DNA of 42,257 nt from JAHEJA01 sp965657215 (GTDB taxonomy: Bacteria; Pseudomonadota; Alphaproteobacteria; Rhodobacterales; Rhodobacteraceae). The notes under the pieces are model-generated. The model searched no databases. It was not told the DNA's origin and saw only the letters and a list, made by a program, of their open reading frames with translations. A program made the translations under genes and the position numbers. Below are positions 1 to 8,180 of this stretch, in pieces (positions within the stretch are counted from its first letter, which is position 1; each line of letters opens with the position of its first letter). The DNA lies in contig CBFHNR010000022.1 in NCBI GenBank assembly GCA_965657215.1, positions 1 through 42,257 of the forward strand. Direction: 5' to 3'.

Positions 1-216
1 ATAACAACTGGCACGGTGACCTACACACTTGTGCGTTTAAGTGATAAAAAAGTGATCTCGACGGGTAAAGAATCCGCCTTTGTTGGATCGTCTACCACAG
101 GTTCAACTGTGGCCACACATGCCGCCGATCGAGATGCCATTGAGCGGCTTATTATTCAGCTCGCTGACCGCATCGTTGATGACTTGTTTTTGCTATCCCA
201 AGAGGAATTGACGTGA
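1..216 (+). CDS. lptE: LPS-assembly lipoprotein LptE, C-terminal part (5' end outside window)
   Basis: The reading frame is open from base 1 and ends at TGA 214-216, so this is the C-terminal 71 residues of a gene that starts upstream. What is visible is a beta-strand-rich stretch (TYTLVRLSDKKVISTGKES) followed by an amphipathic C-terminal helix containing AADRDAIERLIIQLADRI. That is the usual end of LptE-family proteins, the outer-membrane lipoproteins that plug LptD during lipopolysaccharide export. The stop overlaps the GTG start of holA (GTGA), so the two are translationally coupled; lptE directly before holA is a common order in Rhodobacteraceae. The signal peptide and lipobox lie outside the window. 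The family call rests on the C-terminus and on context. Confidence 0.75.
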   Translation: MTTGTVTYTLVRLSDKKVISTGKESAFVGSSTTGSTVATHAADRDAIERLIIQLADRIVDDLFLLSQEELT

Positions 217-1235
217 AATTATCAACGCGTGACGCCGTTTCCTATTTCTCAAACCCTGATCCCAAGAGAACAGGTTTGTTGATCTACGGCGCTGATCCCA
301 TGCGCGTCGCGCTGAAAAGACAAGAAGTTATCGCAGCCCTACTTGGTCCAAACGCAGAAGAGGAAATGCGGCTCATGCGGATGTCGGCGGCAGAAGTTCG
401 AAAAGACCCGGCCATGCTTCAGGATGCGCTGAAATCCCACGGCTTTTTCCCTGGTCCACGTGTCGCCTTTGTCGAGGATGCCAATGACACCATAGCTCCC
501 ATTATCATTGCGGCCTTAGCCGAATGGCAATCAGGCGATGCGCAAATTGTCGTGACGGCAGGCGCATTAAAAAAGACATCGAAAATTCGCAAAGAATTTG
601 AAACCCATCCGAATGCTTTTGCAGCCGCTCTCTATGATGAACCCATGAGCCGCGCTGAAATTGAAAATGAACTCAAACGGGCGGAATTGACTGTGTCAGG
701 GGATGACGCGATGACCGCCCTAACAGGTCTGGCAAGGACTTTGGAACCGGGTGATTTTCGCCAAACATTGGAAAAGCTCGCACTGTACAAGCGTAATGAC
801 CCCTCTCCTATTTCAAGTGACGACATAGATAATTGTGCGCCTGCGACTCAGGATGCCGATCTTGACGAGATTTTGAATATTATTGCTGAAGGTCAAACCC
901 GAAACATCGGACCTATTTTAAGACGTCTCAAATCTCAAGGCGTGCAACCCGTCGGGTTGTGCATCGGTGCAAACCGCCACTTTAGAACACTTTATAACGT
1001 CGTAAGTGATCCCGGTGGCGTATCAGCCGGTATGGGAAAACTGCGTCCGCCTGTGTTCGGTCCTAGGCGTGACAAAGTTCAACGCCAAGCAAGCCGTTGG
1101 AACAGTGATAGACTACAATCGGCTTTAGCGATGATTACCGATACCGATCTCCAGTTACGAAGCGCCAATCAACACGCCCCAGCCATGGAACTGGTTGAAC
1201 GCATGATGGTCCGCCTGTCGATGATGGTTAGATAA
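213..1235 (+). CDS. holA: DNA polymerase III subunit delta
   Basis: The 340-residue product matches the length and layout of HolA, the delta subunit of the clamp loader, which opens the beta sliding clamp. The N-terminal third carries the family pattern LLIYGADPMRVALKRQEV and then a clamp-interaction region near FFPGPRVAFVEDAND. The C-terminal collar domain contains the typical GVQPVGLCIGANRHFRTLY and a final helix with QLRSANQHAPAMELVERMM. The GTG start at 213 overlaps the lptE stop and is preceded by AGAGGA. Another clamp-loader gene, dnaX, begins at the other end of the window but is not linked to it. The gene ends 18 bases before a strong bidirectional terminator shared with the convergent atp operon. 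Confidence 0.93.
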   Translation: MKLSTRDAVSYFSNPDPKRTGLLIYGADPMRVALKRQEVIAALLGPNAEEEMRLMRMSAAEVRKDPAMLQDALKSHGFFPGPRVAFVEDANDTIAPIIIAALAEWQSGDAQIVVTAGALKKTSKIRKEFETHPNAFAAALYDEPMSRAEIENELKRAELTVSGDDAMTALTGLARTLEPGDFRQTLEKLALYKRNDPSPISSDDIDNCAPATQDADLDEILNIIAEGQTRNIGPILRRLKSQGVQPVGLCIGANRHFRTLYNVVSDPGGVSAGMGKLRPPVFGPRRDKVQRQASRWNSDRLQSALAMITDTDLQLRSANQHAPAMELVERMMVRLSMMVR

Positions 1236-1252
1236 TTAACGAACCCTTAAGC

Positions 1253-1282
1253 AAAAAAAGCCCGCCAATGGCGGGCTTTTTT
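1253..1282. terminator. Bidirectional rho-independent terminator between holA and atpC
   Basis: A perfect 7-bp GC stem (GCCCGCC at 1260-1266, GGCGGGC at 1270-1276) with loop AAT is flanked by an A-run at 1253-1259 and a T-run at 1277-1282. The T tract therefore follows the hairpin on either strand. It sits between two convergent transcription units and can end both. Confidence 0.92.
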
Positions 1283-1298
1283 GCAACTGTCGTTTGAC

Positions 1299-1721
1299 TT
1301 AGTCTGCGTTCAATCCGATATGACCGCCCAATGCTACCATGTCTGACAAAAGCTTGGCAGCATCATCAACTGGACCTGGTTCATTTTCGAAAACTTCCTT
1401 CGCTGTATTCAAAGCAGCTTTCGCTTCTTCGATAATCTCGTTGAATGTTTCCTGTGTCATCTCAGCAGTCGGCAGTGCCTTTTCAGCCAGAACAGACAAG
1501 CCTTCACCAAGCTCGGCAAACCCACCAGTCACAACATAGTCCGTTGTACCTTCTGCGCTTTCGACGCTTAAGATACCGGGACGCAATGTCGTAATCAAAG
1601 GAGCGTGACCTGGCATTGCTGTCATGTCACCATCTGCGCCTGGAATTTGGACCGCTGTAACCTGAAGCGACGCAATGCGACGCTCTGGGCTAACAAGATC
1701 AAATTGCATAGTGTCCGCCAT
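1299..1721 (-). CDS. atpC: F1 ATP synthase subunit epsilon
   Basis: This 140-residue protein is the epsilon subunit of the F1 rotor stalk, which couples gamma to the c-ring and can inhibit ATP hydrolysis. The N-terminal beta-sandwich is recognisable from MQFDLVSPERRIASLQVTAVQIPGADGDMTAMPGHAPLITTLRPG, seen here in pieces, with the family GxxGxxxxxPGHAPLIT pattern. The C-terminal helical hairpin (EEAKAALNTAKEVFENE) is present, as is the VVTGGFAEL strand. It is the last gene of the F1 operon, 11 bases after atpD, and transcription should end at the hairpin at 1253-1282. Length and sequence are ordinary for Rhodobacteraceae. Confidence 0.95.
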   Translation of the reverse strand: MADTMQFDLVSPERRIASLQVTAVQIPGADGDMTAMPGHAPLITTLRPGILSVESAEGTTDYVVTGGFAELGEGLSVLAEKALPTAEMTQETFNEIIEEAKAALNTAKEVFENEPGPVDDAAKLLSDMVALGGHIGLNAD

Positions 1722-1732
1722 ATTGGCCTCCT

Positions 1733-3157
1733 TTAGGCCGCGTCAGCAGCCATTTTTTCGGCTTTAGCAATCACTTCATCAATGCCGCCTACCATGTAGA
1801 ACGCGCCTTCAGGAAGGTGATCGTATTCGCCGGCAACAACTGCCTTAAAGGATGAAATGGTGTCTTCCAAAGGAACCTGTTTACCATCTGCACCTGTAAA
1901 GACCTTCGCAACGTCAAACGGCTGAGACAAGAAACGCTCAAGTTTACGCGCACGTGCAACAGTCAATTTGTCCTCTTCGCTCAATTCATCCATGCCCAAG
2001 ATGGCAATGATGTCTTGCAAAGATTTGTAACGCTGAAGAACCTGCTGAACATCAGTCGCGACTTTGTAGTGCTCTTCACCGATGATCAATGGATCGAGCA
2101 AGCGTGATGTTGAACCAAGTGGGTCAACAGCAGGATAGATCCCTTTTTCGGAAATCGCACGATCCAAAACTGTTGTCGCATCAAGGTGCGCAAACGAAGT
2201 TGCAGGCGCAGGGTCAGTAAGGTCATCCGCAGGAACATATACGGCCTGAACAGACGTAATAGAACCTGATTTGGTTGACGCAATACGTTCCTGCATCGCA
2301 CCCATGTCAGTTGCCAATGTTGGCTGATATCCAACCGCAGAAGGAATACGACCAAGAAGCGCAGACACCTCGGAACCCGCTTGTGTAAAGCGGAAGATGT
2401 TATCAACAAAGAAGAGAACGTCTGAACCAGATTCGTCACGGAACTGTTCCGCAAGTGTCAAACCCGTCAAAGCAATACGCATACGCGCACCGGGAGGCTC
2501 GTTCATCTGACCGTAAACGAGAGCAATTTTTGAGTCGCTCAAGTTGTCTGGAACTATAACACCAGATTCGATCATTTCGTGGTAAAGGTCATTCCCTTCA
2601 CGTGTACGTTCACCAACGCCCGCGAAAACAGAAAGACCAGAGTGCACTTTAGCGATGTTGTTGATCAATTCCATGATCAAAACTGTCTTACCAACACCCG
2701 CACCACCAAAGAGACCAATTTTACCACCTTTTGTGTAAGGTGCGAGAAGGTCGATAACCTTGATACCTGTTACCAAGATCTCCGTTGCTGTGGACTGTTC
2801 TGCGAATGCAGGGGCGTCGCCGTGGATCGCACGACGTGCATCCGCGTTTACTGGACCTTGTTCGTCAACAGGGTCACCTGTGACGTTCATGATACGACCC
2901 AAAGTTGCGGATCCAACTGGAACCGAAATTTGCGCGCCAGTGTCAGATACGTCTTGTCCACGAACCAAACCTTCAGTCGCATCCATCGCGATGGCGCGAA
3001 CAGTGTTTTCGCCAAGGTGCTGAGCAACTTCTAGAACAAGTTCTTTTCCGTTATTATCTGTGGTCAATGCGTTCAAGATTTCAGGAAGATGATCCCCGAA
3101 CTGCACGTCCACAACGGCGCCGATCACCTGCGTGATTTTGCCTTTTGCGTTTGCCAT
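1733..3157 (-). CDS. atpD: F1 ATP synthase subunit beta
   Basis: The 474-residue catalytic beta subunit makes ATP at the alpha/beta interface on the cytoplasmic face of the inner membrane. The P-loop GGAGVGKT lies at residues 151-158, the catalytic-glutamate motif GERTREGNDLY follows, and the regulatory DELSEED motif is in the C-terminal domain. ALLGRIPSAVGYQPTLATDMG is the usual catalytic-loop region. The gene lies between atpG (17 bases upstream) and atpC. Long open frames on the opposite strand here are by-products of codon bias in a highly expressed gene. Nothing unusual is seen. Confidence 0.98.
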   Translation of the reverse strand: MANAKGKITQVIGAVVDVQFGDHLPEILNALTTDNNGKELVLEVAQHLGENTVRAIAMDATEGLVRGQDVSDTGAQISVPVGSATLGRIMNVTGDPVDEQGPVNADARRAIHGDAPAFAEQSTATEILVTGIKVIDLLAPYTKGGKIGLFGGAGVGKTVLIMELINNIAKVHSGLSVFAGVGERTREGNDLYHEMIESGVIVPDNLSDSKIALVYGQMNEPPGARMRIALTGLTLAEQFRDESGSDVLFFVDNIFRFTQAGSEVSALLGRIPSAVGYQPTLATDMGAMQERIASTKSGSITSVQAVYVPADDLTDPAPATSFAHLDATTVLDRAISEKGIYPAVDPLGSTSRLLDPLIIGEEHYKVATDVQQVLQRYKSLQDIIAILGMDELSEEDKLTVARARKLERFLSQPFDVAKVFTGADGKQVPLEDTISSFKAVVAGEYDHLPEGAFYMVGGIDEVIAKAEKMAADAA

Positions 3158-3174
3158 AGTTTCGTCTCCGGTTC

Positions 3175-4050
3175 TTAGAGCGCTTCAGCGCCCGAGATAA
3201 TTTCAATAAGCTCGTTGGTAATCACAGCCTGACGCGAGCGGTTAAACTGGATCGTCAGTTTGTCGATCATTTCGCCCGCGTTGCGGGTCGCGTTGTCCAT
3301 AGCCGACATACGGGCACCTTGTTCAGATGCGCCATTTTCCAGCAATGCAGCAAAGATCTGAGTTGCAACACCACGTGGCAACAAGTCGGCTAAGATCGCC
3401 TCTTCGCTTGGCTCATACTCATATAGAGTTGATGCGCCATCATCCTCTGCTGCCTCGAAAGACGCAGGGATAATTTGCTGAGCCGTTGGAATTTGGGACA
3501 CAACGTTGACAAATTTCGCATAGAAAATTGTTGCAACGTCGAATTCACCCGCTTCAAAGCGGCCCAAAACATCCTTGGCAATGTCTTGCGCGTTGACGTA
3601 GCCAACACGCTTAACTTCGGACAGATCAACATGTGCAACAAAGTGATCGCCTAGGTCACGACGGATTGCATCGCGGCCCTTCTTACCAACTGTTACTATT
3701 TTGACTGTTTTACCTGCAGCGATAAGCTTCGCTGCATGTTGTTTCGCAAGTTTTGCGATGTTTCCGTTGAAACCACCGCAAAGACCACGTTCCGCTGTCA
3801 TGACGACCAACAGATGCGTTTGATCATTGCCCGTGCCGCGTAGCAACAAAGGCGCAGAGTCAGACCCGCCTACTGAAGCAGCGAGCGACCCAAGAACGGC
3901 GTTGAACCGTTCTGTATAGGGGCGTGATGCCTCAGCCGCTTCTTGGGCGCGACGCAATTTTGCAGCCGCGACCATTTGCATGGCTTTCGTGATCTTACGA
4001 GTGTTTTTCACACTCCCGATCCGGTTTTTTAAGTCCTTCAGACTTGGCAT
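3175..4050 (-). CDS. atpG: F1 ATP synthase subunit gamma
   Basis: The 291-residue gamma subunit is the central rotor shaft of F1. The N-terminus MPSLKDLKNRIGSVKNTRKITKAMQMVAAAKL is the classic family start, forming one strand of the coiled-coil shaft. The C-terminus MDNATRNAGEMIDKLTIQFNRSRQAVITNELIEI forms the other. The Rossmann-like middle contains ERGLCGGFNGN. It sits 12 bases after atpA and 17 before atpD. The length matches alphaproteobacterial homologues. Confidence 0.97.
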   Translation of the reverse strand: MPSLKDLKNRIGSVKNTRKITKAMQMVAAAKLRRAQEAAEASRPYTERFNAVLGSLAASVGGSDSAPLLLRGTGNDQTHLLVVMTAERGLCGGFNGNIAKLAKQHAAKLIAAGKTVKIVTVGKKGRDAIRRDLGDHFVAHVDLSEVKRVGYVNAQDIAKDVLGRFEAGEFDVATIFYAKFVNVVSQIPTAQQIIPASFEAAEDDGASTLYEYEPSEEAILADLLPRGVATQIFAALLENGASEQGARMSAMDNATRNAGEMIDKLTIQFNRSRQAVITNELIEIISGAEAL

Positions 4051-4062
4051 AGCCTCGTCCCC

Positions 4063-5601
4063 TTACGCGAAATCTGCTGCGTACTCGTCCAGAGCGGCGC
4101 GGATTTTTTCCTCGGCTTCACCTTTGATCTTTGGATCTTCCTTGGTGATGTAGTCTAGCAAACCAGAGTGCTTACCACGAAGGTGAGCCAATAGGCCCGC
4201 TTCGTAACGGCCAACGTCGCTTACTTCGATTTTGTCCAAGTAACCATTTGTACCCGCGTAGATCATGCAAACGATTTCAGCGTTTGTAAGAGGCGCATAC
4301 TGTGGCTGCTTCATCAATTCAGTAAGACGCGCACCACGGTTCAACAATTGTTGTGTGGATGCATCGAGGTCTGAACCAAACTGAGCAAAGGCTGCCATCT
4401 CACGATACTGAGCCAAAGACAATTTAACCGGACCCGCTACTGATTTCATCGCGTTTGTTTGCGCAGATGAACCAACACGAGAAACAGAAAGACCTGTGTT
4501 CACAGCTGGGCGGATACCTTGGTAGAACAATTCTGTTTCCAAGAAGATCTGACCGTCTGTAATCGAAATCACGTTTGTTGGAATAAACGCAGATACGTCA
4601 CCACCTTGAGTTTCAATAACAGGCAAAGCAGTCAAAGAACCGTTTCCGTGATCATCACCGAGCTTCGCAGAACGCTCTAGCAAACGTGAGTGAAGATAGA
4701 AAACGTCACCTGGGTAAGCTTCACGTCCTGGAGGACGACGAAGAAGAAGTGACATTTGACGATAGGCAACCGCTTGCTTTGACAAGTCATCATAGATGAT
4801 CAAAGCGTGCTTGCCGTTATCGCGGAAATATTCCGCCATAGATGTCGCCGCATATGGCGCCAAGAACTGCATAGGTGCAGGATCGGACGCAGTCGCCGCA
4901 ACAACGATTGAATATTCCATCGCGCCAGCTTCTTCTAGCTTTTTAACAAGCTGAGCAACTGTTGAACGCTTTTGACCAACCGCAACGTAGACACAATAAA
5001 GTTTCTTTGAATCGTCGTCGCCTGCGGCTTCGTTGTATGATTTCTGGTTGAGCATCGCATCCAAAGCAACCGCAGTTTTACCTGTTTGACGGTCACCAAT
5101 GATAAGCTCACGCTGGCCACGTCCGATTGGGATCATCGCATCAACAGATTTCAAACCGGTCGCCATCGGCTCGTGAACCGATTTACGTGGGATAATACCA
5201 GGTGCTTTTACGTCCGCAACGCGGCGCTCAGCTGTTTCGATTGGACCTTTGCCGTCAAGCGGGTTACCCAAACCATCAACAACGCGACCCAACAGAGCTT
5301 CGCCTGCTGGAACGTCAACGATAGAATTTGTACGCTTAACAACGTCGCCTTCTTTGATGTCGCGGTCTGAACCAAAGATAACAACACCAACGTTGTCAGC
5401 TTCTAGGTTCAAGGCCATACCCTGGATACCACCAGGGAATTCAACCATTTCACCCGCTTGGACATTGTCCAAACCATGTACACGCGCAATACCGTCACCT
5501 ACGGACAGTACGCGGCCAACTTCTGCCACTTCGGCGTCTTGGCCAAAGTTCTTAATCTGGTCCTTAAGGATCGCAGAGATTTCGGCTGCTTGGATTCCCA
5601 T
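4063..5601 (-). CDS. atpA: F1 ATP synthase subunit alpha
   Basis: The 512-residue alpha subunit is the non-catalytic nucleotide-binding partner of beta in the F1 hexamer. The P-loop GDRQTGKT is at residues 169-176. The N-terminal stretch GIQAAEISAILKDQI contacts the delta subunit, and the SVSRVGSSAQ and ALPVIETQGGDVSAFIPTN motifs are intact. The ATG at 5601 overlaps the atpH stop by one base (TAATG), which indicates coupled translation. Confidence 0.98.
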   Translation of the reverse strand: MGIQAAEISAILKDQIKNFGQDAEVAEVGRVLSVGDGIARVHGLDNVQAGEMVEFPGGIQGMALNLEADNVGVVIFGSDRDIKEGDVVKRTNSIVDVPAGEALLGRVVDGLGNPLDGKGPIETAERRVADVKAPGIIPRKSVHEPMATGLKSVDAMIPIGRGQRELIIGDRQTGKTAVALDAMLNQKSYNEAAGDDDSKKLYCVYVAVGQKRSTVAQLVKKLEEAGAMEYSIVVAATASDPAPMQFLAPYAATSMAEYFRDNGKHALIIYDDLSKQAVAYRQMSLLLRRPPGREAYPGDVFYLHSRLLERSAKLGDDHGNGSLTALPVIETQGGDVSAFIPTNVISITDGQIFLETELFYQGIRPAVNTGLSVSRVGSSAQTNAMKSVAGPVKLSLAQYREMAAFAQFGSDLDASTQQLLNRGARLTELMKQPQYAPLTNAEIVCMIYAGTNGYLDKIEVSDVGRYEAGLLAHLRGKHSGLLDYITKEDPKIKGEAEEKIRAALDEYAADFA

Positions 5602-6161
5602 TATCCGACCTCTTTCATAACATTCTGAAGGGAGTTGAGCTTGGAGCGGATCGACGTGTCGATCATCTTCGAGCCTACTTTAACGACAAGACCACCGATG
5701 AGGCTTTCATCCACAGTCGCGTCAATTTTCACATCCTTGCCAATTTGAGCTTTAATAGCTTTTGCAAGTTTGTCTGATTGTGTCTTTGTCATTGCTTTGG
5801 CAGAGACCACTTCGGCGGTCACTTCACCGTTTTCCTCTGCGATACGTGCGCGAAGCTGCGCAATCAAAGCTGGCAACGTAAAAAGACGACGTTTACTCGC
5901 CATCAATCCCAAAGTACTTGAGACGATTGGCAATAGTTTCATTTTCTTAGCAACAGCCATAATCGCTGTGCCCTGCTCTTCACGTGAATACACAGGTGAG
6001 GCGATCAGATCACGAAGATCATCGCTTGCGTCCAATGCGGCCGCAAGATCGTCAATGTTGCCTTCTAATTTTTTAAGTTCCGACTGGTCTTTGGCAAGAT
6101 CAAAGACAGCTGACGCATAGCGCGCAGCAATGCCGGATGAGATCGAAGCTGGTTCGGACAC
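5601..6161 (-). CDS. atpH: F1 ATP synthase subunit delta (OSCP)
   Basis: Subunit delta (OSCP) ties the alpha3beta3 head to the peripheral stalk. The product begins SEPASISSGIAARYASAVFDLA, the standard family N-terminus, and ends with the conserved region SLIGGLVVKVGSKMIDTSIRSKL. I chose the GTG at 6161 (186 residues) because it gives the family length and has GGAAGGG just upstream. An in-frame ATG at 6245 would add 28 residues (MHSQRTINPLL...) with no resemblance to the family. It heads the F1 operon atpHAGDC. The F0 genes are not here, which is normal for alphaproteobacteria. Confidence 0.93.
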   Translation of the reverse strand: MSEPASISSGIAARYASAVFDLAKDQSELKKLEGNIDDLAAALDASDDLRDLIASPVYSREEQGTAIMAVAKKMKLLPIVSSTLGLMASKRRLFTLPALIAQLRARIAEENGEVTAEVVSAKAMTKTQSDKLAKAIKAQIGKDVKIDATVDESLIGGLVVKVGSKMIDTSIRSKLNSLQNVMKEVG

Positions 6162-6263
6162 GTCCACCCTTCCGATTGTTGGCCCCATTTTCTGACTGCA
6201 AAAGCAGGCTTTCAATAGGGGGTTGATTGTTCTCTGCGAATGCAAAGCGTTAAGATCAGCGCC

Positions 6264-6292
6264 GATGTAGCAGAGGTGTTCCCGTGAGGCAA
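6264..6292 (-). promoter_or_regulatory. Candidate sigma-70 promoter of the atpHAGDC operon
   Basis: On the minus strand TTGCCT (6292-6287) and TACATC (6269-6264) are separated by 17 bases. The predicted start near 6257 leaves a leader of about 95 bases before the preferred GTG start of atpH. The -10 box is imperfect and there is no experimental support. Confidence 0.45.
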
Positions 6293-6344
6293 CATTGTTG
6301 ATGCACTAATTTCAAACTCATTTTCCATTAAAAATAGTGCCTTA

Positions 6345-6370
6345 GCAAAAAGTGCGACGTAATGCGCACT
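6345..6370 (-). terminator. Rho-independent terminator downstream of the methyltransferase gene
   Basis: Read on the minus strand, AGTGCG (6370-6365) and CGCACT (6356-6351) pair around an 8-base loop and are followed by a short T-run. It lies 72 bases past the stop of the gene at 6442-7200 and upstream of the atp promoter, so it would insulate the atp operon. The six-pair stem and short U tract make it moderate. Confidence 0.5.
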
Positions 6371-6441
6371 ATTGTATCCATAAAAATGGGTGTTTTAGGG
6401 TCAAATTCGATTCCATTTTAGTAAAAAAGTTGAAATTTTAG

Positions 6442-7200
6442 TTAGTCACGGGTCCGCATCGCCGGCTTTGGAGCGACATTTGTTAAGCCCTCAAGGATAC
6501 CTAATGTTCGCGTGCTTTTGTCTCGCACTTTATTTCCCGGTGGCAGAAGCGCTGATTTACTGACTTCAACGATAATCACACCGCCTGTGCCGACGGGAAG
6601 TTTTCGACCAAGTTTTTCCATCACTGGGCTAGCTCGCCGCCACATGGATTTAAAAGAGGGTGGGAAAAAGAGGGCCGCAGACTGCCGGATAGGGGTAAAC
6701 CTATGGATGCGCAGCTGCGTTTCCAATTGCCCCGGTGAATAAGGACGCCCAAATCCGAACGGCGTGGCATCATTGCGCGACCACAAACCCGCGCGATTGG
6801 GCACAATAAATATAGCCCGCCCGCCAGGACCAAGAACGCGCTCTGCTTCACACAGCATCGCAAACATGTCGTCACTTGTTTCCAGACCATGGAGTACCAA
6901 TAACTTGTCCACATGACCTGTTTCCAGCGGCCAAAACCGTTCATCTGTCAAAACGGACACATTAGATTGCCCCGCAGGCCAGGCCATCACCCCTTGAGGG
7001 CCCGGCATCAATGCGATGACTCGACGAGCATCTTTCAAAAACGGGCGCAGCAGAGGCGCAGCAAACCCAAATCCAACCACCGTTTGACCTGAAACATCTG
7101 GCCACAACTCAGCAATGCAAGAGCGAAGCGCCTTTTGTGTCGCCCGCCCCAAAGCTTGGCGATAATAAAAATTTCTAAGGTCTCGCACGTCAACGTGCAT
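6442..7200 (-). CDS. Class I SAM-dependent methyltransferase family protein
   Basis: The product is 252 residues from the ATG at 7200, chosen because GAGAGGG precedes it at good spacing; an in-frame ATG at 7227 lacks this. A Rossmann-type methyltransferase core is recognisable. The motif I region is GQTVVGFGFAAPLLRPF, which is degenerate compared with the usual GxGxG. A motif II/III stretch LLVLHGLETSDD follows, then a motif IV-V block CEAERVLGPGGRAIFIVPNRAGLWSR typical of the Methyltransf_11 family. The substrate is unknown. It is divergent from gloB with a 62-base spacer, an arrangement I recall from other Rhodobacteraceae. A role linked to glyoxalase detoxification is only a guess from position. 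Confidence 0.75.
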   Translation of the reverse strand: MHVDVRDLRNFYYRQALGRATQKALRSCIAELWPDVSGQTVVGFGFAAPLLRPFLKDARRVIALMPGPQGVMAWPAGQSNVSVLTDERFWPLETGHVDKLLVLHGLETSDDMFAMLCEAERVLGPGGRAIFIVPNRAGLWSRNDATPFGFGRPYSPGQLETQLRIHRFTPIRQSAALFFPPSFKSMWRRASPVMEKLGRKLPVGTGGVIIVEVSKSALLPPGNKVRDKSTRTLGILEGLTNVAPKPAMRTRD

Positions 7201-7262
7201 TGCATCGCCCTCTCGGATCGGCAACATTCAAGATCAACATAAGCAATTAATCTGGAAATGCT

Positions 7263-8030
7263 ATGACTTTTGAACTTGTTACAATCCCATGCCTCCAAGA
7301 CAATTATGCCTACCTCCTTCACAACAGCCAAGACAATACGACATTGGCCGTCGATGTCCCAGAGGCCCAACCTATATCTGATGTGTTAGCGTCCAAAAAT
7401 TGGACTTTGACGCATATTCTCCTGACACATCACCATTGGGACCATGTAGATGGATTGGCGGATCTCTTGAATGATCATCCTGCTCAAGTCATCGGCGCCC
7501 AAGCAGATGCGGATCGATTGCCGCCGCTTCAGATAGCAGTCAGCGAGGCCGAGACCTTGGAACTCGGCTCTGCGCAAGCTCATGTTTTCGATGTCTCAGG
7601 CCACACCCAAAATCACATTGCTGTTTATATCCCTGACGCAAAAGTGGTCTTTACAGCGGATAGCTTGATGGCATTGGGATGTGGGCGTCTCTTTGAAGGG
7701 ACGCTAGACCAAATGTGGGCCAGCCTCAGCAAACTTGCACGGCTTCCAGCGGATACGGTTGTCTGTTCGGGGCATGAGTACACGGCGGCAAATGCCGAAT
7801 TCGCGATTACTATAGATCCTGACAATGAGGCACTCTTGCAAAGAAAACAGGACATCGCCGAAAAACGAGCGAAGGGCGAAGCCACTGTGCCCTCCCTTTT
7901 ATCTTTAGAGCTTGCAACCAATCCTTTCCTAAGGGCCGCGGATCCAAAAATCCGCAGGCATCTCGGCATGATGGACGCAACGGATGCAGAAGTTTTTACG
8001 GAAATTCGCAAGCGCAAAGATAATTTTTAA
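7263..8030 (+). CDS. gloB: Hydroxyacylglutathione hydrolase (glyoxalase II)
   Basis: Glyoxalase II hydrolyses S-D-lactoylglutathione to D-lactate and glutathione, the second step of methylglyoxal detoxification in the cytoplasm. The 255-residue protein has the metallo-beta-lactamase signature THHHWDHVDG at residues 55-64, which supplies the binuclear metal ligands. Further ligands lie in FDVSGHTQNHIAVY, VVFTADSLMALGCGRLFEG and VVCSGHEYT. The family C-terminal helical domain follows, with the substrate-binding pattern TNPFLRA near its end and RKRKDNF at the terminus. The length is normal. Confidence 0.95.
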   Translation: MTFELVTIPCLQDNYAYLLHNSQDNTTLAVDVPEAQPISDVLASKNWTLTHILLTHHHWDHVDGLADLLNDHPAQVIGAQADADRLPPLQIAVSEAETLELGSAQAHVFDVSGHTQNHIAVYIPDAKVVFTADSLMALGCGRLFEGTLDQMWASLSKLARLPADTVVCSGHEYTAANAEFAITIDPDNEALLQRKQDIAEKRAKGEATVPSLLSLELATNPFLRAADPKIRRHLGMMDATDAEVFTEIRKRKDNF

Positions 8031-8092
8031 ACGCAAAACTAACGGAAAAAGGCATAAATTCAAAATTTATGGCACAGAATTTGTAGTTACCC

Positions 8093-8124
8093 CTTGAAGA
8101 GTTCGCAAGATCGACCACACTTTA
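8093..8124 (+). promoter_or_regulatory. Candidate RpoH (sigma-32) heat-shock promoter of clpA
   Basis: The sequence CCCTTGAAG (CTTGAA at 8093-8098) is a near-consensus sigma-32 -35 element. About 14-16 bases downstream the stretch GACCACACTTTA (8113-8124) resembles the C-rich -10 element CCCCATNTA only partly. It sits 57 bases before the clpA GTG and no rival gene lies between. Clp ATPases are commonly heat-shock controlled, so the placement makes sense. The match is by eye. Confidence 0.5.
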
Positions 8125-8180
8125 AGCATATCGAGACAACGTTTGCGACGACTGCAAACTAAACGAAAGGAGCACCCATC

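Noticed and set aside
2579..3034. 151-codon open frame on the plus strand within atpD
   Set aside because: It is antisense to a certain, highly conserved gene and its translation (cysteine- and arginine-rich) looks like nothing known; it reflects codon bias in atpD.
6162..6245. N-terminal extension of atpH from ATG 6245
   Set aside because: The 28 extra residues do not resemble the family, and the GTG at 6161 has a good ribosome-binding site and gives the standard length.
8054..8070. Palindrome ATAAATT-CAA-AATTTAT after gloB as a terminator
   Set aside because: The stem is only A-T pairs and no T-run follows; it is probably chance in AT-rich sequence.
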